A stretch of 11,399 bases of DNA, from NCBI GenBank assembly GCA_002366755.1, contig DFBV01000248.1, positions 1-11,399 on the forward strand, read 5' to 3'. Shown in pieces: positions 1-6,685 of the stretch (position 1 is its first letter; each line of letters starts with the position of its first letter). The notes beneath the pieces were generated by a model that was not told the origin of the DNA, made no database searches, and saw only the letters and a list, made by a program, of their open reading frames with translations. Source of the stretch: Anaerolineales bacterium UBA3071 (lineage in GTDB: Bacteria > Chloroflexota > Anaerolineae > UBA3071). Position numbers and translations under genes: made by a program.

Positions 1-747
1 GACGGCGGCACGATGGACATCCTGGGCATTGATCCCGCCCGCCAGCCGCGCAGGTTGCGCGACCTGATCGGCGTGCAACTGCAGGTCGCCGGGCTACCGG
101 CCACGATGCAAGTCAAGGAAGCGATGCGCTTTTTCAGCGCCTATCACAAGGTCGCGCCACGCTACGATCTGCTGGACCGGCTGGGGTTGGGGGAAAAGCT
201 GGACAGTCAATACGAGGAACTCTCGTCGGGCCTACAGCGCCGGCTGGCATTGGCGCTGGCGCTGGCGCACAAGCCCCAGGTGCTCCTTCTGGACGAGCCG
301 ACCGCGGGATTGGACGTGGGGTCTCGCACCGAGCTTCACACGCTGATGCAGGAATTGCGCGATCAAGGCGCGACCATCATCCTGGCCACGCACGACATGG
401 CCGAGGCGGAAAAGATGACCGACCGCGTTGCCATCCTGCTGCGGGGCAAAATCGTAGCCACCGGCAGCCCGCGCGAGCTGACTGCCACCGGCGCGGGTTT
501 CACCACAGTCTCCGTCCGCACCCAGCAGTCGGTACTCGCCGACGACGGCACGAGGTTTCCTGCAGTCAGCCAGCGCATGGTCAAAGAGGACTACGTCATC
601 TACTTCAGCACCGACCCCGGCCCCACCGTGTCGGCCATCTTGCAATACATCGGTGCGCACAACGACAAATTGATTGACCTGCGTGTAGAACGCCCCTCGC
701 TCGAACAACGATTCCTGGAAATCACGAACTCGGGAGGTATACAGTGA
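1..747 (+). CDS. ABC transporter ATP-binding protein (5'-truncated by window)
   Basis: This is the cytoplasmic ATPase subunit of an ABC-2-type exporter; it would hydrolyse ATP to drive the permease encoded next. The reading frame is open from base 1, and its first codons (DGGTMDILG) match the stretch that follows Walker A in this family, so the true start lies upstream and the ATG at 13 is internal. Numbered from that ATG, the Q-loop is near residues 19-24 (IGVQLQ), the signature is LSSGLQRR at 70-77 (a variant of LSGGQ), Walker B and catalytic Glu are VLLLDEPTAGLD at 90-101, and the H-loop His is at 127 (ATHDM). A C-terminal domain ends in PSLEQRFLEIT, typical of daunorubicin- or NatA-like exporters. 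Walker A is not in the window. The TGA overlaps the GTG start of the permease by four bases, so the two are translationally coupled. The substrate cannot be told. Confidence 0.93.
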   Translation, partial: DGGTMDILGIDPARQPRRLRDLIGVQLQVAGLPATMQVKEAMRFFSAYHKVAPRYDLLDRLGLGEKLDSQYEELSSGLQRRLALALALAHKPQVLLLDEPTAGLDVGSRTELHTLMQELRDQGATIILATHDMAEAEKMTDRVAILLRGKIVATGSPRELTATGAGFTTVSVRTQQSVLADDGTRFPAVSQRMVKEDYVIYFSTDPGPTVSAILQYIGAHNDKLIDLRVERPSLEQRFLEITNSGGIQ

Positions 748-1556
748 CGGCCTTTGTCAACCACTTTGTCTTTGAATTCAAGACCGGCTTGCGGAACTCG
801 AACCTGTCGTTCATGAACTACCTTTTCCCGTTGGCTTTCTACGCCATGATGGGTCTGGTGATGACGCAGATCAACCCCACTTTTACCGACACGATGATCC
901 CGGCGATGGTGGTTTTCGTGGCTATGGTCAGCACTCTGTTGGGCCTGCCCAGCCCGCTGGTCGAGTCCCGCGAGGCAGGCATCTACCGCAGCTACAAGAT
1001 CAACGGCGTGCCCGCACTCTCGATCCTGTCCATTCTGGTGTTCTCGACGATTTTCCACGTGCTTATCGTCGCCGCCATCATCTCGCTCACCTGCACGCCG
1101 TTCTTTGGCGGTGTGGTTCCCCAGAACTGGGGTAACTTCGCACTGATCACGCTGGTCACGGTGTTTGCTTTTGGCGCTCTCGGCGCGCTGATCGGCGTCA
1201 TCTCGGCCAACTCGCGAGCGACGGTGCTCTGGTCGCAGCTCATCTTTTTGCCCTCGATGCTGCTGGGTGGCCTGATGATGCCCCTGGACATCTTGCCTGA
1301 ATCGGTGCGGTTTGCTTCGGGGCTGCTGCCCGCCACGCAAGCGATGCAAGCATACCTGGGATTGGCCTACAATCAGGCGACCGTGATCAACCCGATGGTT
1401 TCCGTTGGTATCTTACTGGTCGGCGGCATCCTGGCCTTTGGTCTGGCGATCTATCTCTTCAACTGGGACAGCCGCAATGACGTCCGCCGTGGTAACCCGT
1501 TGATGGCGCTGCTGGCCCTGGCGCCGTACGTTGCAGGGGCTGTTCTGATGGGGTAG
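744..1556 (+). CDS. ABC-2 type transporter permease
   Basis: This is the integral membrane subunit partnering the preceding ATPase, 270 residues, inner membrane. The GTG start at 744 is preceded by GGGAGG (732-737) at six bases and overlaps the ATPase stop. Hydrophobic segments are visible near residues 24-41, 50-68, 89-112, 131-154, 164-182, 215-240 and 254-269. The stretch between them has the ABC-2 signature region (ANSRATVLWSQLIFLPSMLLGG, then MMPLDILPESV and the LLPATQA stretch) found in drug and antibiotic exporters of the DrrB/NodJ kind. The length is normal for the family. Together with the ATPase it forms a two-gene export system. The substrate is unknown. Confidence 0.92.
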   Translation: MTAFVNHFVFEFKTGLRNSNLSFMNYLFPLAFYAMMGLVMTQINPTFTDTMIPAMVVFVAMVSTLLGLPSPLVESREAGIYRSYKINGVPALSILSILVFSTIFHVLIVAAIISLTCTPFFGGVVPQNWGNFALITLVTVFAFGALGALIGVISANSRATVLWSQLIFLPSMLLGGLMMPLDILPESVRFASGLLPATQAMQAYLGLAYNQATVINPMVSVGILLVGGILAFGLAIYLFNWDSRNDVRRGNPLMALLALAPYVAGAVLMG

Positions 1557-1586
1557 CAGTTGCGCCCAGAGGCAACCGGAGAGGCG

Positions 1587-1829
1587 ATGACGAACGAGAC
1601 TGAAGTCTACGAAATCCGGGTGGAAGGGCATCTGGATGACGAGTGGTCCGAGTGGCTTGGTGGGTTGTCTATCGCGCTGCAGGAGGATGGCAGCAGCGTG
1701 CTGACCGGGCCAGTGACCGACCAGTCAGCGCTACAAGGTCTGCTCCTCAAGATCCACAATATGGGGCTACCGCTGATCTCTTTCCGGCGCATCGGTTCCT
1801 CCCTGGACAAGAGTGATTCGTTACTCTGA
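1587..1829 (+). CDS. small uncharacterised protein downstream of ABC exporter
   Basis: An 80-residue soluble acidic protein. I chose the ATG at 1587 because GGAGAGG (1578-1584) sits just upstream; a TTG at 1560 is in frame but lacks a ribosome binding site. It starts 30 bases after the permease stop and ends just before an intrinsic terminator, so it is the last gene of the transporter unit. The sequence reads as strand-helix-strand-strand-helix-strand: EIRVEGHL, then DEWSEWLGGL, DGSSVLTGPV, then DQSALQGLLLKIHNMGLPLISFRRI. The DQxALxGLLxKIxxxGLPL pattern resembles a family of small uncharacterised proteins I recall from Actinobacteria and Chloroflexota. No function can be named; a regulatory or partner role for the exporter is only suggested by position. 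Confidence 0.75.
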   Translation: MTNETEVYEIRVEGHLDDEWSEWLGGLSIALQEDGSSVLTGPVTDQSALQGLLLKIHNMGLPLISFRRIGSSLDKSDSLL

Positions 1830-1854
1830 GCTGTTGAAGTCAGATCCAATGTGC

Positions 1855-1881
1855 AAGCCCTGCCAGGACGGCAGGGCTTTT
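1855..1881 (+). terminator. intrinsic terminator after the ABC exporter unit
   Basis: A perfect 10-bp stem, AAGCCCTGCC (1855-1864) and GGCAGGGCTT (1870-1879), closes a five-base loop AGGAC. The 3' arm runs into TTTT (1878-1881). It lies 26 bases after the stop of the small protein and ends the transporter transcript. Confidence 0.88.
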
Positions 1882-1888
1882 GCCGTAT

Positions 1889-1917
1889 TTGAGAATATGG
1901 GAACAACGTGGTAAGAT
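1889..1917 (+). promoter_or_regulatory. weaker candidate sigma-70-type promoter
   Basis: TTGAGA at 1889-1894 and TAAGAT at 1912-1917 are separated by 17 bases. The -35 box matches the consensus at five of six positions and the -10 box at four of six. It lies right after the terminator and could drive the MFS gene, but it is weaker than the site at 1977. Confidence 0.35.
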
Positions 1918-1976
1918 TATGGTACGATGACCACGCCGCAGGCCAGGGGTCCGGGTCAAGTGACTTCTGATGGAAC

Positions 1977-2005
1977 TTGACAAAAGCCAAGAGGTGTGCG
2001 ACAAT
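1977..2005 (+). promoter_or_regulatory. candidate promoter for MFS gene
   Basis: A perfect TTGACA (1977-1982) is followed, after exactly 17 bases, by GACAAT (2000-2005), which keeps the key A2, A5 and T6 positions. Predicted transcription starts near 2012, giving a leader of about 140 bases before the MFS start codon at 2152. Confidence 0.5.
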
Positions 2006-2151
2006 CAGCTCCATGACGTGCTCAGAGGCGCGGTACATCTCCACTCGAAGAAGGCGATTGACCCGAGAGACGCGACGTCTCCTCCGGGAGCCAGAGCTCG
2101 CCAATCTCTCGTTTGTGCGCTCCCTGAGACCGATCCAACTGTGGGACGATC

Positions 2152-3525
2152 ATGTGCCATCTCCGCTATAGGCTGCGCCGTGTCCTGTGCAGAGGGTTCC
2201 ACGAGCCCTGGCGACGAAATCTGGCCGTGCTCTGGCTGGCCCAACTGTTCAGCGTGGCTGGCTTCAACACCATCCTTCCCTTCCTGCCCTTCTACGTCCA
2301 ACACCTGGGGGTCACCAACCCGTCAGAGGTAAAGGTATGGGCCGGGATGCTCAGTAGCGGCCCTATGATCGGGTTCGCGGTGATGGCTCCTATCTGGGGC
2401 CGATTGGCTGATCGCCGTGGCCGCAAGCTGATGGTGTTGCGGGCCAGTTGTGGCGGGATGGTCGTCCTTGCTCTGATGGGGTTAGCCAGTGCTCCATGGC
2501 ACCTGCTGGCCATCCGGGTGCTGCAGGGGCTCATTACCGGCGTCATTGCCGCGATTACTGTCCTCGTCTCCTCGATGGTCCCCCGCAAGAGAGTGGGGTT
2601 TGCTCTGGGACTGATGCAAACCTGTGTCTACCTGGGCGGAACCATCGCTCCCCCACTGAGCGGGCTGCTGGTTGATCACCATGGCTATCGAGTGGCTGCA
2701 TTTGTCGGTGCCAGTCTGCTCCTGATAACGATGCTGCTCACCCTGTTCGGCGTCCACGAGCGTTTCGAACCTGTGACCGGAGGGGTAGGCACTGACAACC
2801 GCAAGGATGCCAGCCCATGGCAGGTTTTTCGATCCGAGCGGTCCCTGCTGGGCCTGGCGGCGATGTTGTTGGTGGTGCGGCTGGCTCAGGCCTTCCCTCA
2901 GGCTGTCCTGCCCCTGTTTGTGCAGGAACTGAGCAAGGTCCCTGGCCGGTTGGCGACAGTGACCGGATCAATCAAGAGCGCTGCAGCACTGGCCGGAGCG
3001 CTGGCGGCGGTGACCATTGGGCGCATGGGGGACCGGATAGGCCATCGGCGTGTACTGCTCTACTGCTTGACCGGCAGCGCCGTCTTCTATCTGCCTCACG
3101 CACTTGCCATGAATACGACGCAACTGGCCTTGCTGCAGTTTGGGCTAGGTTTTTTCGTGGGGGGAGCAGTTCTGGCCTTGAATGCCTTGGTGGCCCGCCA
3201 GTCCGAGCACGGCCGGGAGGGCGCCAACTACGGCTACGTTTTCAGTGCCGGATTCATCGGCTTGGCTGCCGCCCCCATGTTGGGCTCCGCAGTAGCTTCG
3301 GTATGGAGCACTCGGGCCACCCTTGCAGTGACTGCGGCGCTTTTCCTCCTCGCCGCGATCTGGGTTGGACGGGGCACATCAAAGAGTACACGAGGCAATG
3401 GTGCGCCAGGAGATGGCGAACAGGGAAGTGTAGCGCTGGATCCGAGTCCGCCTCCGGCTCAGCCAGCCTCCCGGAGTCCGCTCCCAGAATCCCAGTACCA
3501 CAGATCGTTGAGCGGAAGGGAGTAG
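2152..3525 (+). CDS. MFS transporter (multidrug-efflux type)
   Basis: A 457-residue, probably 12-helix major facilitator in the cytoplasmic membrane, likely a proton-driven exporter of the MdtG/TetA-like drug:H+ antiporter type. The first helix begins near residue 23 (NLAVLWLAQLFSVAGF) and leads into ILPFLPFYV. The classical loop 2-3 motif is GRLADRRGRKLM at 83-94, with its second-half copy GRMGDRIGHRR at 290-300. A charged central loop lies at about 203-230. The ATG at 2152 has only a weak GGGAC upstream, so the start is less certain than the frame. Helix 12 ends near residue 406; the last 50 residues are a polar, proline- and serine-rich tail unlike the family. The tail overlaps the end of the opposing kelch gene by 67 bases. 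It seems to be its own transcription unit. Confidence 0.88.
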   Translation: MCHLRYRLRRVLCRGFHEPWRRNLAVLWLAQLFSVAGFNTILPFLPFYVQHLGVTNPSEVKVWAGMLSSGPMIGFAVMAPIWGRLADRRGRKLMVLRASCGGMVVLALMGLASAPWHLLAIRVLQGLITGVIAAITVLVSSMVPRKRVGFALGLMQTCVYLGGTIAPPLSGLLVDHHGYRVAAFVGASLLLITMLLTLFGVHERFEPVTGGVGTDNRKDASPWQVFRSERSLLGLAAMLLVVRLAQAFPQAVLPLFVQELSKVPGRLATVTGSIKSAAALAGALAAVTIGRMGDRIGHRRVLLYCLTGSAVFYLPHALAMNTTQLALLQFGLGFFVGGAVLALNALVARQSEHGREGANYGYVFSAGFIGLAAAPMLGSAVASVWSTRATLAVTAALFLLAAIWVGRGTSKSTRGNGAPGDGEQGSVALDPSPPPAQPASRSPLPESQYHRSLSGRE

Positions 3526-4450
3526 CCCATTTCTCGGGTACCCATGAAGCAGTTGATGCCTCCAAAGAGAATCAGCGAGTCTTCCAGCGTTTCCAGCACT
3601 GAGACGCGGCGCACAGGGGGATAGCGCTGGTCCTGGCCATAGTCGGCGCAGCCATCGTCGGGGTGAAGCCGTTCCCAACGGCCCGTGAGCACGTGGTAGC
3701 GCCAGAAGTCATTGCGCTCCACGCCTGTCTCGATCCCGCTGTGTCCCCCGAACAGGTAGAGGCAATCCCCGAGCACAGTATGGCCACTGCCGTAGCGGGC
3801 GGCCGGGTAGGTCGCCCCATCACTGAAATCGGTACTTCGGTCATCGGGGTGCAGCAACGTCCAGCAGTCAGCGGCGGGATCATAACGCCAGAGGTCGTTG
3901 AAGAACTCGGGGTTCTTCTCGCCGGTGTCGCGGCTCGAGAAGAGATAGAGAGATCCTCCGTGAGCGAAGAGGTTGGCGCACTAGCGACTGCCAGGATAGT
4001 CGGCTCCTGCGTCGTAGCCTGCGCCCTGCTCCCGGCTTCGCCAGGGGGAGTGCTGCTCCCAGCTCCCGGGCACCGTGTCGTAGCGCCACAAGTCATTGAC
4101 GGTGAACACGGGCACCGTGCCCGGCCAGCCCCCAAAGATGTAGATGTCTGTGCCGACAGCCACCGCCGTGTGGACGCCGCGGATCGGCGGATGGCTGGGG
4201 CGGTTGACGAAGTTACACCATCCGGTGTCAGGGTGGATCATCTCCCAGCCGCCTGTGGGCACATGATAGCGCCAGAAGTCATTGAGCGCCCTCAACACGA
4301 AGCCCCGCTCCAAGACGGTGACCCCACCGAATAGATAGGCGTAATCCCCTACCACGGCAAACGAGGCCAGCAGCCGCGCTCCTGGCCTCCACGCTCCCTC
4401 GTCATAGCGCAGTGACCAGTCGTCTTCCTCCAACAAGGTCCAGCGCTCCC
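3459..4450 (-). pseudogene. kelch-repeat beta-propeller, 3' part of a broken galactokinase-kelch chimera
   Basis: Five kelch-like repeats of about 60-75 residues follow one another. Each has a hydrophobic strand ending in GG or similar (DYAYLFGG, TDIYIFGG, GSLYLFSS, DCLYLFGG, DSLILFGG), then an N-D-(F/L)-W-R-Y-like strand, then W-x-x-(L/I)-HPD(D/T). This predicts a small propeller, probably for binding protein or carbohydrate; no catalytic residues are evident. The frame is interrupted by one amber codon (TAG, 3981-3983) in the third repeat; the code on both sides is in the same frame and of equal quality, so the stop is recent, an error, or read through. No signal peptide is attached because the frame is continuous upstream with galactokinase sequence rather than with its own start. 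The 3' end overlaps the MFS gene by 67 bases. A whole gene elsewhere would probably begin with a secretion or lipoprotein signal, which is missing here. Confidence 0.8.
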
Positions 4451-4843
4451 AGTCATCTATTGGCTCCTCTGGCAGCTCCTCGCCGATGGTGAAGCTGCAG
4501 GGCTCAAACCGCTCATCGGTGTTCTGGAGTACCACCTGGTCGTCCCCTCGTCCTTCGACGACCATGACCACCTCTCTGCAGGCGATGGGGTTAACGTGCC
4601 CCCGCGGTGGTCGATATGCATCCCTGTGAGATTGATCCGGCCGGGTGCCCGGACGACGAAACCCTCCTGATCTTGTCCATACACCTCACAGAAGCGGCGC
4701 ACTGCATCGCCATACCAGGCAATCCGCTCCTTCAGGGACTCGGCGGCCTCCCCATAGATGCGGACGAACCGGTGCCGGACAGCAGCGTCAGGATCGCTGA
4801 GCAGCGCCAGCCACTCGCTGGCCTTCCTTTTCACCCTCACCAT
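4437..4843 (-). pseudogene. galactokinase-like GHMP kinase, N-terminal fragment with frameshift
   Basis: Only about the first 135 residues of a GHMP sugar kinase are present. The signature region RAPGRINLTGMHIDHRGG (about 65-82) corresponds to APGRVNLIGEHTDYNDG of GalK, which binds the sugar. The chosen ATG at 4843 has GGAGGAGGG upstream, better than the in-frame TTG at 4867, and lies 26 bases after the preceding stop. Just after HRGG the frame breaks; adding one base in the G5 run at 4599-4603 restores the expected HVNPIACREVVMVVEGRGDD continuation. Homology then runs to about DDWERW near 4440, where it passes directly into the kelch repeats. The ATP-binding GLSSSA-type loop and the whole C-terminal half are absent, so it cannot be an active kinase. 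It is the last gene of the minus-strand cluster. Confidence 0.8.
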
Positions 4844-4869
4844 GGGGCATCCCTCCTCCACTCGCAAAG

Positions 4870-5553
4870 TTACTCGTCGTATCTTCGCTCTACGACCTCA
4901 TGTGTCTGTCGAAGTTTAACAAGGGAATCGGGAGGGTAGTAGCCGAACAGCGAGACGTTGGTGTAGGTCAGAGTTCGCGGCCCGATCATCGTGCCGGGGT
5001 TCAGTACCGAATTGCAGCCGACTTCAGCCTCATCACCAACGATAGCTCCGAACTTCTTCAACCCCGTCTCATAGCGCACGCCCTCGATGGTCACCACCAC
5101 CGGTGTGCGAGTGATCTTGAGATTGGAGATCTTCACCCCCGCTCCCAGATGCGATTTCCAGCCGAAGATGCTGTCGCCAACGTAGGCGAAGTGCGGGATG
5201 TTCGCCTCGTCAAACAGCAAACACACCTTGAGCTCCGTGCTGTTTCCCACCACAGCCCGATTGCCTACGATGACATTACCTCTGATGTAGGCTCCGGCAC
5301 GTATCTCACAGTCAGCACCGATGATGGTGGGGCCTTTGATCATGACCCCAGGTTCCACCACCGTTCCTGGACCGATGTACACGTCGTCGGCCACGTAGGC
5401 CAGGTTGCTGACCGTGCCATGGATTCCCGGCTCAAGGTTGGCTTTCACGTAGTCCGGTATGCGCTTCAGTCCATCCCAGACGAACTCGACGCCATCAAAG
5501 ATGTCGCTGTGTTTACTCTTAGAGAGATCGAAGAAATCTTCAGGCCGCAACAT
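4870..5553 (-). CDS. left-handed beta-helix (hexapeptide) protein, sugar-1-P nucleotidyl/acyltransferase C-terminal type
   Basis: A 227-residue protein made of an alpha-helical N-terminus (1-40, LRPEDFFDLSKSKHSDIFDG) and hexapeptide turns of a left-handed beta-helix from about 50 to 200. Characteristic stretches are YIGPGTVVEPGVMI (59-72), the rung IRAGAYIRGNVIVG (84-97), IPHFAYVGDSIFGWKSHLGAGV (119-140) and VGCNSVLNPGTMIGPRT (178-194). The HFxYVGDS motif with His121 matches the acetyltransferase half of GlmU-like and glucose-1-phosphate thymidylyltransferase-like proteins; the N-terminal nucleotidyltransferase (Rossmann) domain is absent. By analogy it may acylate a sugar phosphate or act as a scaffold. 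The ATG at 5553 shares its A with the phosphatase stop TGA, so the two are translationally coupled. A longer in-frame start at 5625 would lie inside the phosphatase gene and is disfavoured. Confidence 0.88.
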   Translation of the reverse strand: MLRPEDFFDLSKSKHSDIFDGVEFVWDGLKRIPDYVKANLEPGIHGTVSNLAYVADDVYIGPGTVVEPGVMIKGPTIIGADCEIRAGAYIRGNVIVGNRAVVGNSTELKVCLLFDEANIPHFAYVGDSIFGWKSHLGAGVKISNLKITRTPVVVTIEGVRYETGLKKFGAIVGDEAEVGCNSVLNPGTMIGPRTLTYTNVSLFGYYPPDSLVKLRQTHEVVERRYDE

Positions 5554-6458
5554 CAGGAGGCCCCTTTCCGTATCTGTTGGATTTCGGCGAGCACCTTTTC
5601 GTGCAGGGCAGGGGTGGCCGAGCACACCAAGTCGTACCGCTGTTCTATGTTCGGTTCGAAGATCACAGGATCCCCATCGAAGGTCGTGACCACCGCCCCA
5701 GCCTTCTCTGCGATGGCCAGGCCAGGGATGACATCCACAAAGGGCTGTCTGAAGGCCACGTACACATCGATCTTGCCCCGAGCGACGTCGGCAAAGGCAC
5801 CTGGCCCTCCGTTGGGCAAGATGAACTTGACCTTACGGAACAGCGCTTCAAACTCAACGGCAGTGGGATAGAGATAGTGGGGCTTCATCAAGTAGCTTTC
5901 GACGAAAGCCTCGCTCAGTTCAGTCGTGTCATTGGGCTTGTTCTCCGTGACATCCACCAACTGACCGTCGCGCACCTTGCCGCTGAAGGATCCCTCCTCG
6001 TTGGCGAAGTCAATGCTCCATTGGATGCAGTCACCCACCAGGGCACAACGGGGCAGGCAGTCCATCCCGTAGATGGCCAGCGATGTGTACCAGAAGGCCG
6101 GAATGCGCCGCTTGTACAGCAGGCTACCGTCGAAGGGGTCCGTCACGAAGTAGATTGCCTCGTCGGGCCCTCCGTCCCAGCCAGTCAATTCGACTTCCCC
6201 GGCCTCCTCGGAGAGGACCTTCCCCCTCACGCCCCGATCCTGGAGCTTGCGGATAAACAAGTCCTCTGTCGCCTTGTCCACTTTGAGGGTCTCGGGATCC
6301 CAGTAGCGGTAGGCACCCTCCCGCTCGGAGCTGACAACCTCGCGACCACGACCACCGAGTTCATTGATCAGATCCAACCCCTCGATGATGCACTCGATGC
6401 CGAGTGCCGTCCAGTAGGGGCGACCGGCGGGTCGCCCCTTCTCTGCCATTGCTTCCAC
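5553..6458 (-). CDS. inositol monophosphatase-family phosphatase
   Basis: A 301-residue Mg-dependent, Li-sensitive-type phosphatase that would remove phosphate from an inositol or sugar phosphate. Metal ligands are in SEEAGE (83-88), DPFDGS (107-112, matching the DPIDGT motif) and VDVIPGLAIAEKAGA (241-255, matching WDxAAG). Length fits the family. I chose the GTG at 6458 because AGGAG (6467-6471) lies eight bases upstream; an in-frame ATG at 6449 has poorer spacing, and much longer frames upstream run through tandem repeats. Residues 7-14 (KGRPAGRP) are encoded by a copy of the GC-rich palindrome found at three other places in this cluster, so the N-terminus looks built by an inserted repeat. 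The usual phosphatase fold should start near WTALGIE (16). The stop overlaps the start of the next gene. The true substrate is unknown; fructose-1,6-bisphosphate, inositol phosphate and PAP are all possible in this family. Confidence 0.9.
   Translation of the reverse strand: MEAMAEKGRPAGRPYWTALGIECIIEGLDLINELGGRGREVVSSEREGAYRYWDPETLKVDKATEDLFIRKLQDRGVRGKVLSEEAGEVELTGWDGGPDEAIYFVTDPFDGSLLYKRRIPAFWYTSLAIYGMDCLPRCALVGDCIQWSIDFANEEGSFSGKVRDGQLVDVTENKPNDTTELSEAFVESYLMKPHYLYPTAVEFEALFRKVKFILPNGGPGAFADVARGKIDVYVAFRQPFVDVIPGLAIAEKAGAVVTTFDGDPVIFEPNIEQRYDLVCSATPALHEKVLAEIQQIRKGAS
6416..6439. repeat. palindromic repeat copy 1, inside phosphatase reading frame
   Basis: GGGGCGACC and GGTCGCCCC arms (plus-strand core 6417-6438, plus one flanking A-T pair) form a near-perfect palindrome with one off-centre mismatch. 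It lies within the coding region of the phosphatase, codons about 7-15. On the coding strand the only change from the perfect palindrome turns a CCG proline codon into CCC, which is silent. Confidence 0.85.
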
Positions 6459-6474
6459 GTGTCTTTCTCCTTTG

Positions 6475-6550
6475 TCAGCCGATTGAGCCGATATGGCCGA
6501 TGGTTTTCTGGTGAGTTTTGTCGGTTTCATCGGTTTCATCGGCTTCATCG
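6475..6550. repeat. two 9-bp tandem repeat arrays
   Basis: Three units TCAGCCGAT, TGAGCCGAT and ATGGCCGAT occupy 6475-6501. After a 13-base spacer, four units GTTTTGTCG, GTTTCATCG, GTTTCATCG and GCTTCATCG occupy 6515-6550. Every unit keeps the 9-base period, and period 9 is a multiple of three, which keeps the minus-strand frame open. They lie immediately upstream of the phosphatase ribosome binding site. Confidence 0.8.
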
Positions 6551-6591
6551 ACTGATCTCTTTTGATTGATGTAGTTGATGTTCGGTATTGG

Positions 6592-6615
6592 AGGGGCGAA
6601 CGGCCGTTCGCCCCT
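6592..6615. repeat. palindromic repeat copy 2, compensated variant
   Basis: A perfect 24-base palindrome with arms AGGGGCGAACGG and CCGTTCGCCCCT. Compared with copies 3 and 4 the inner GACC/GGTC has become GAAC/GTTC, a paired change on both arms that keeps the symmetry. It lies downstream of the corrinoid protein gene. No T-run follows on either strand, so it is not a standard terminator. Confidence 0.88.
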
Positions 6616-6685
6616 ACTGTCTCCGCGGCCCAACGCCAGGCGCGACGCCAGCGGGCGAGAAACCAGAGATCGCCAGCAGATAGGA

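Larger units (their letters stand above)
1882..2151. other. non-coding gap with promoter signals
   Basis: No convincing gene lies between the exporter terminator and the MFS gene; open frames here lack ribosome binding sites and any family resemblance. Two candidate promoters on the plus strand are listed separately. The transcript from the second would carry a leader of about 140 bases before the MFS start. I saw no terminator or attenuator hairpin in it. Confidence 0.6.

Noticed and set aside
600..1349. A 249-residue minus-strand frame rich in H, R and Q opposite the ABC genes
   Set aside because: Composition is that of an antisense shadow, and the plus-strand ABC motifs are unambiguous.
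1970..2332. Small plus-strand frames in the leader before the MFS gene
   Set aside because: They overlap the MFS start in other frames, lack ribosome binding sites and look random in composition.
3663..4334. A 223-residue plus-strand frame with recurring VVAPEVI-like segments, suggesting a repeat protein
   Set aside because: The repeats are the antisense image of the kelch NDxWRYxV strands on the minus strand; no ribosome binding site and no family resemblance.
4900..5871. A 323-residue plus-strand frame opposite the beta-helix gene
   Set aside because: Antisense of the hexapeptide repeats; no recognisable domain or start signal.
5577..6569. A 330-residue plus-strand frame opposite the phosphatase
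   Set aside because: The minus strand carries clear IMPase motifs across the same bases; the plus frame is a shadow from high GC codon bias.
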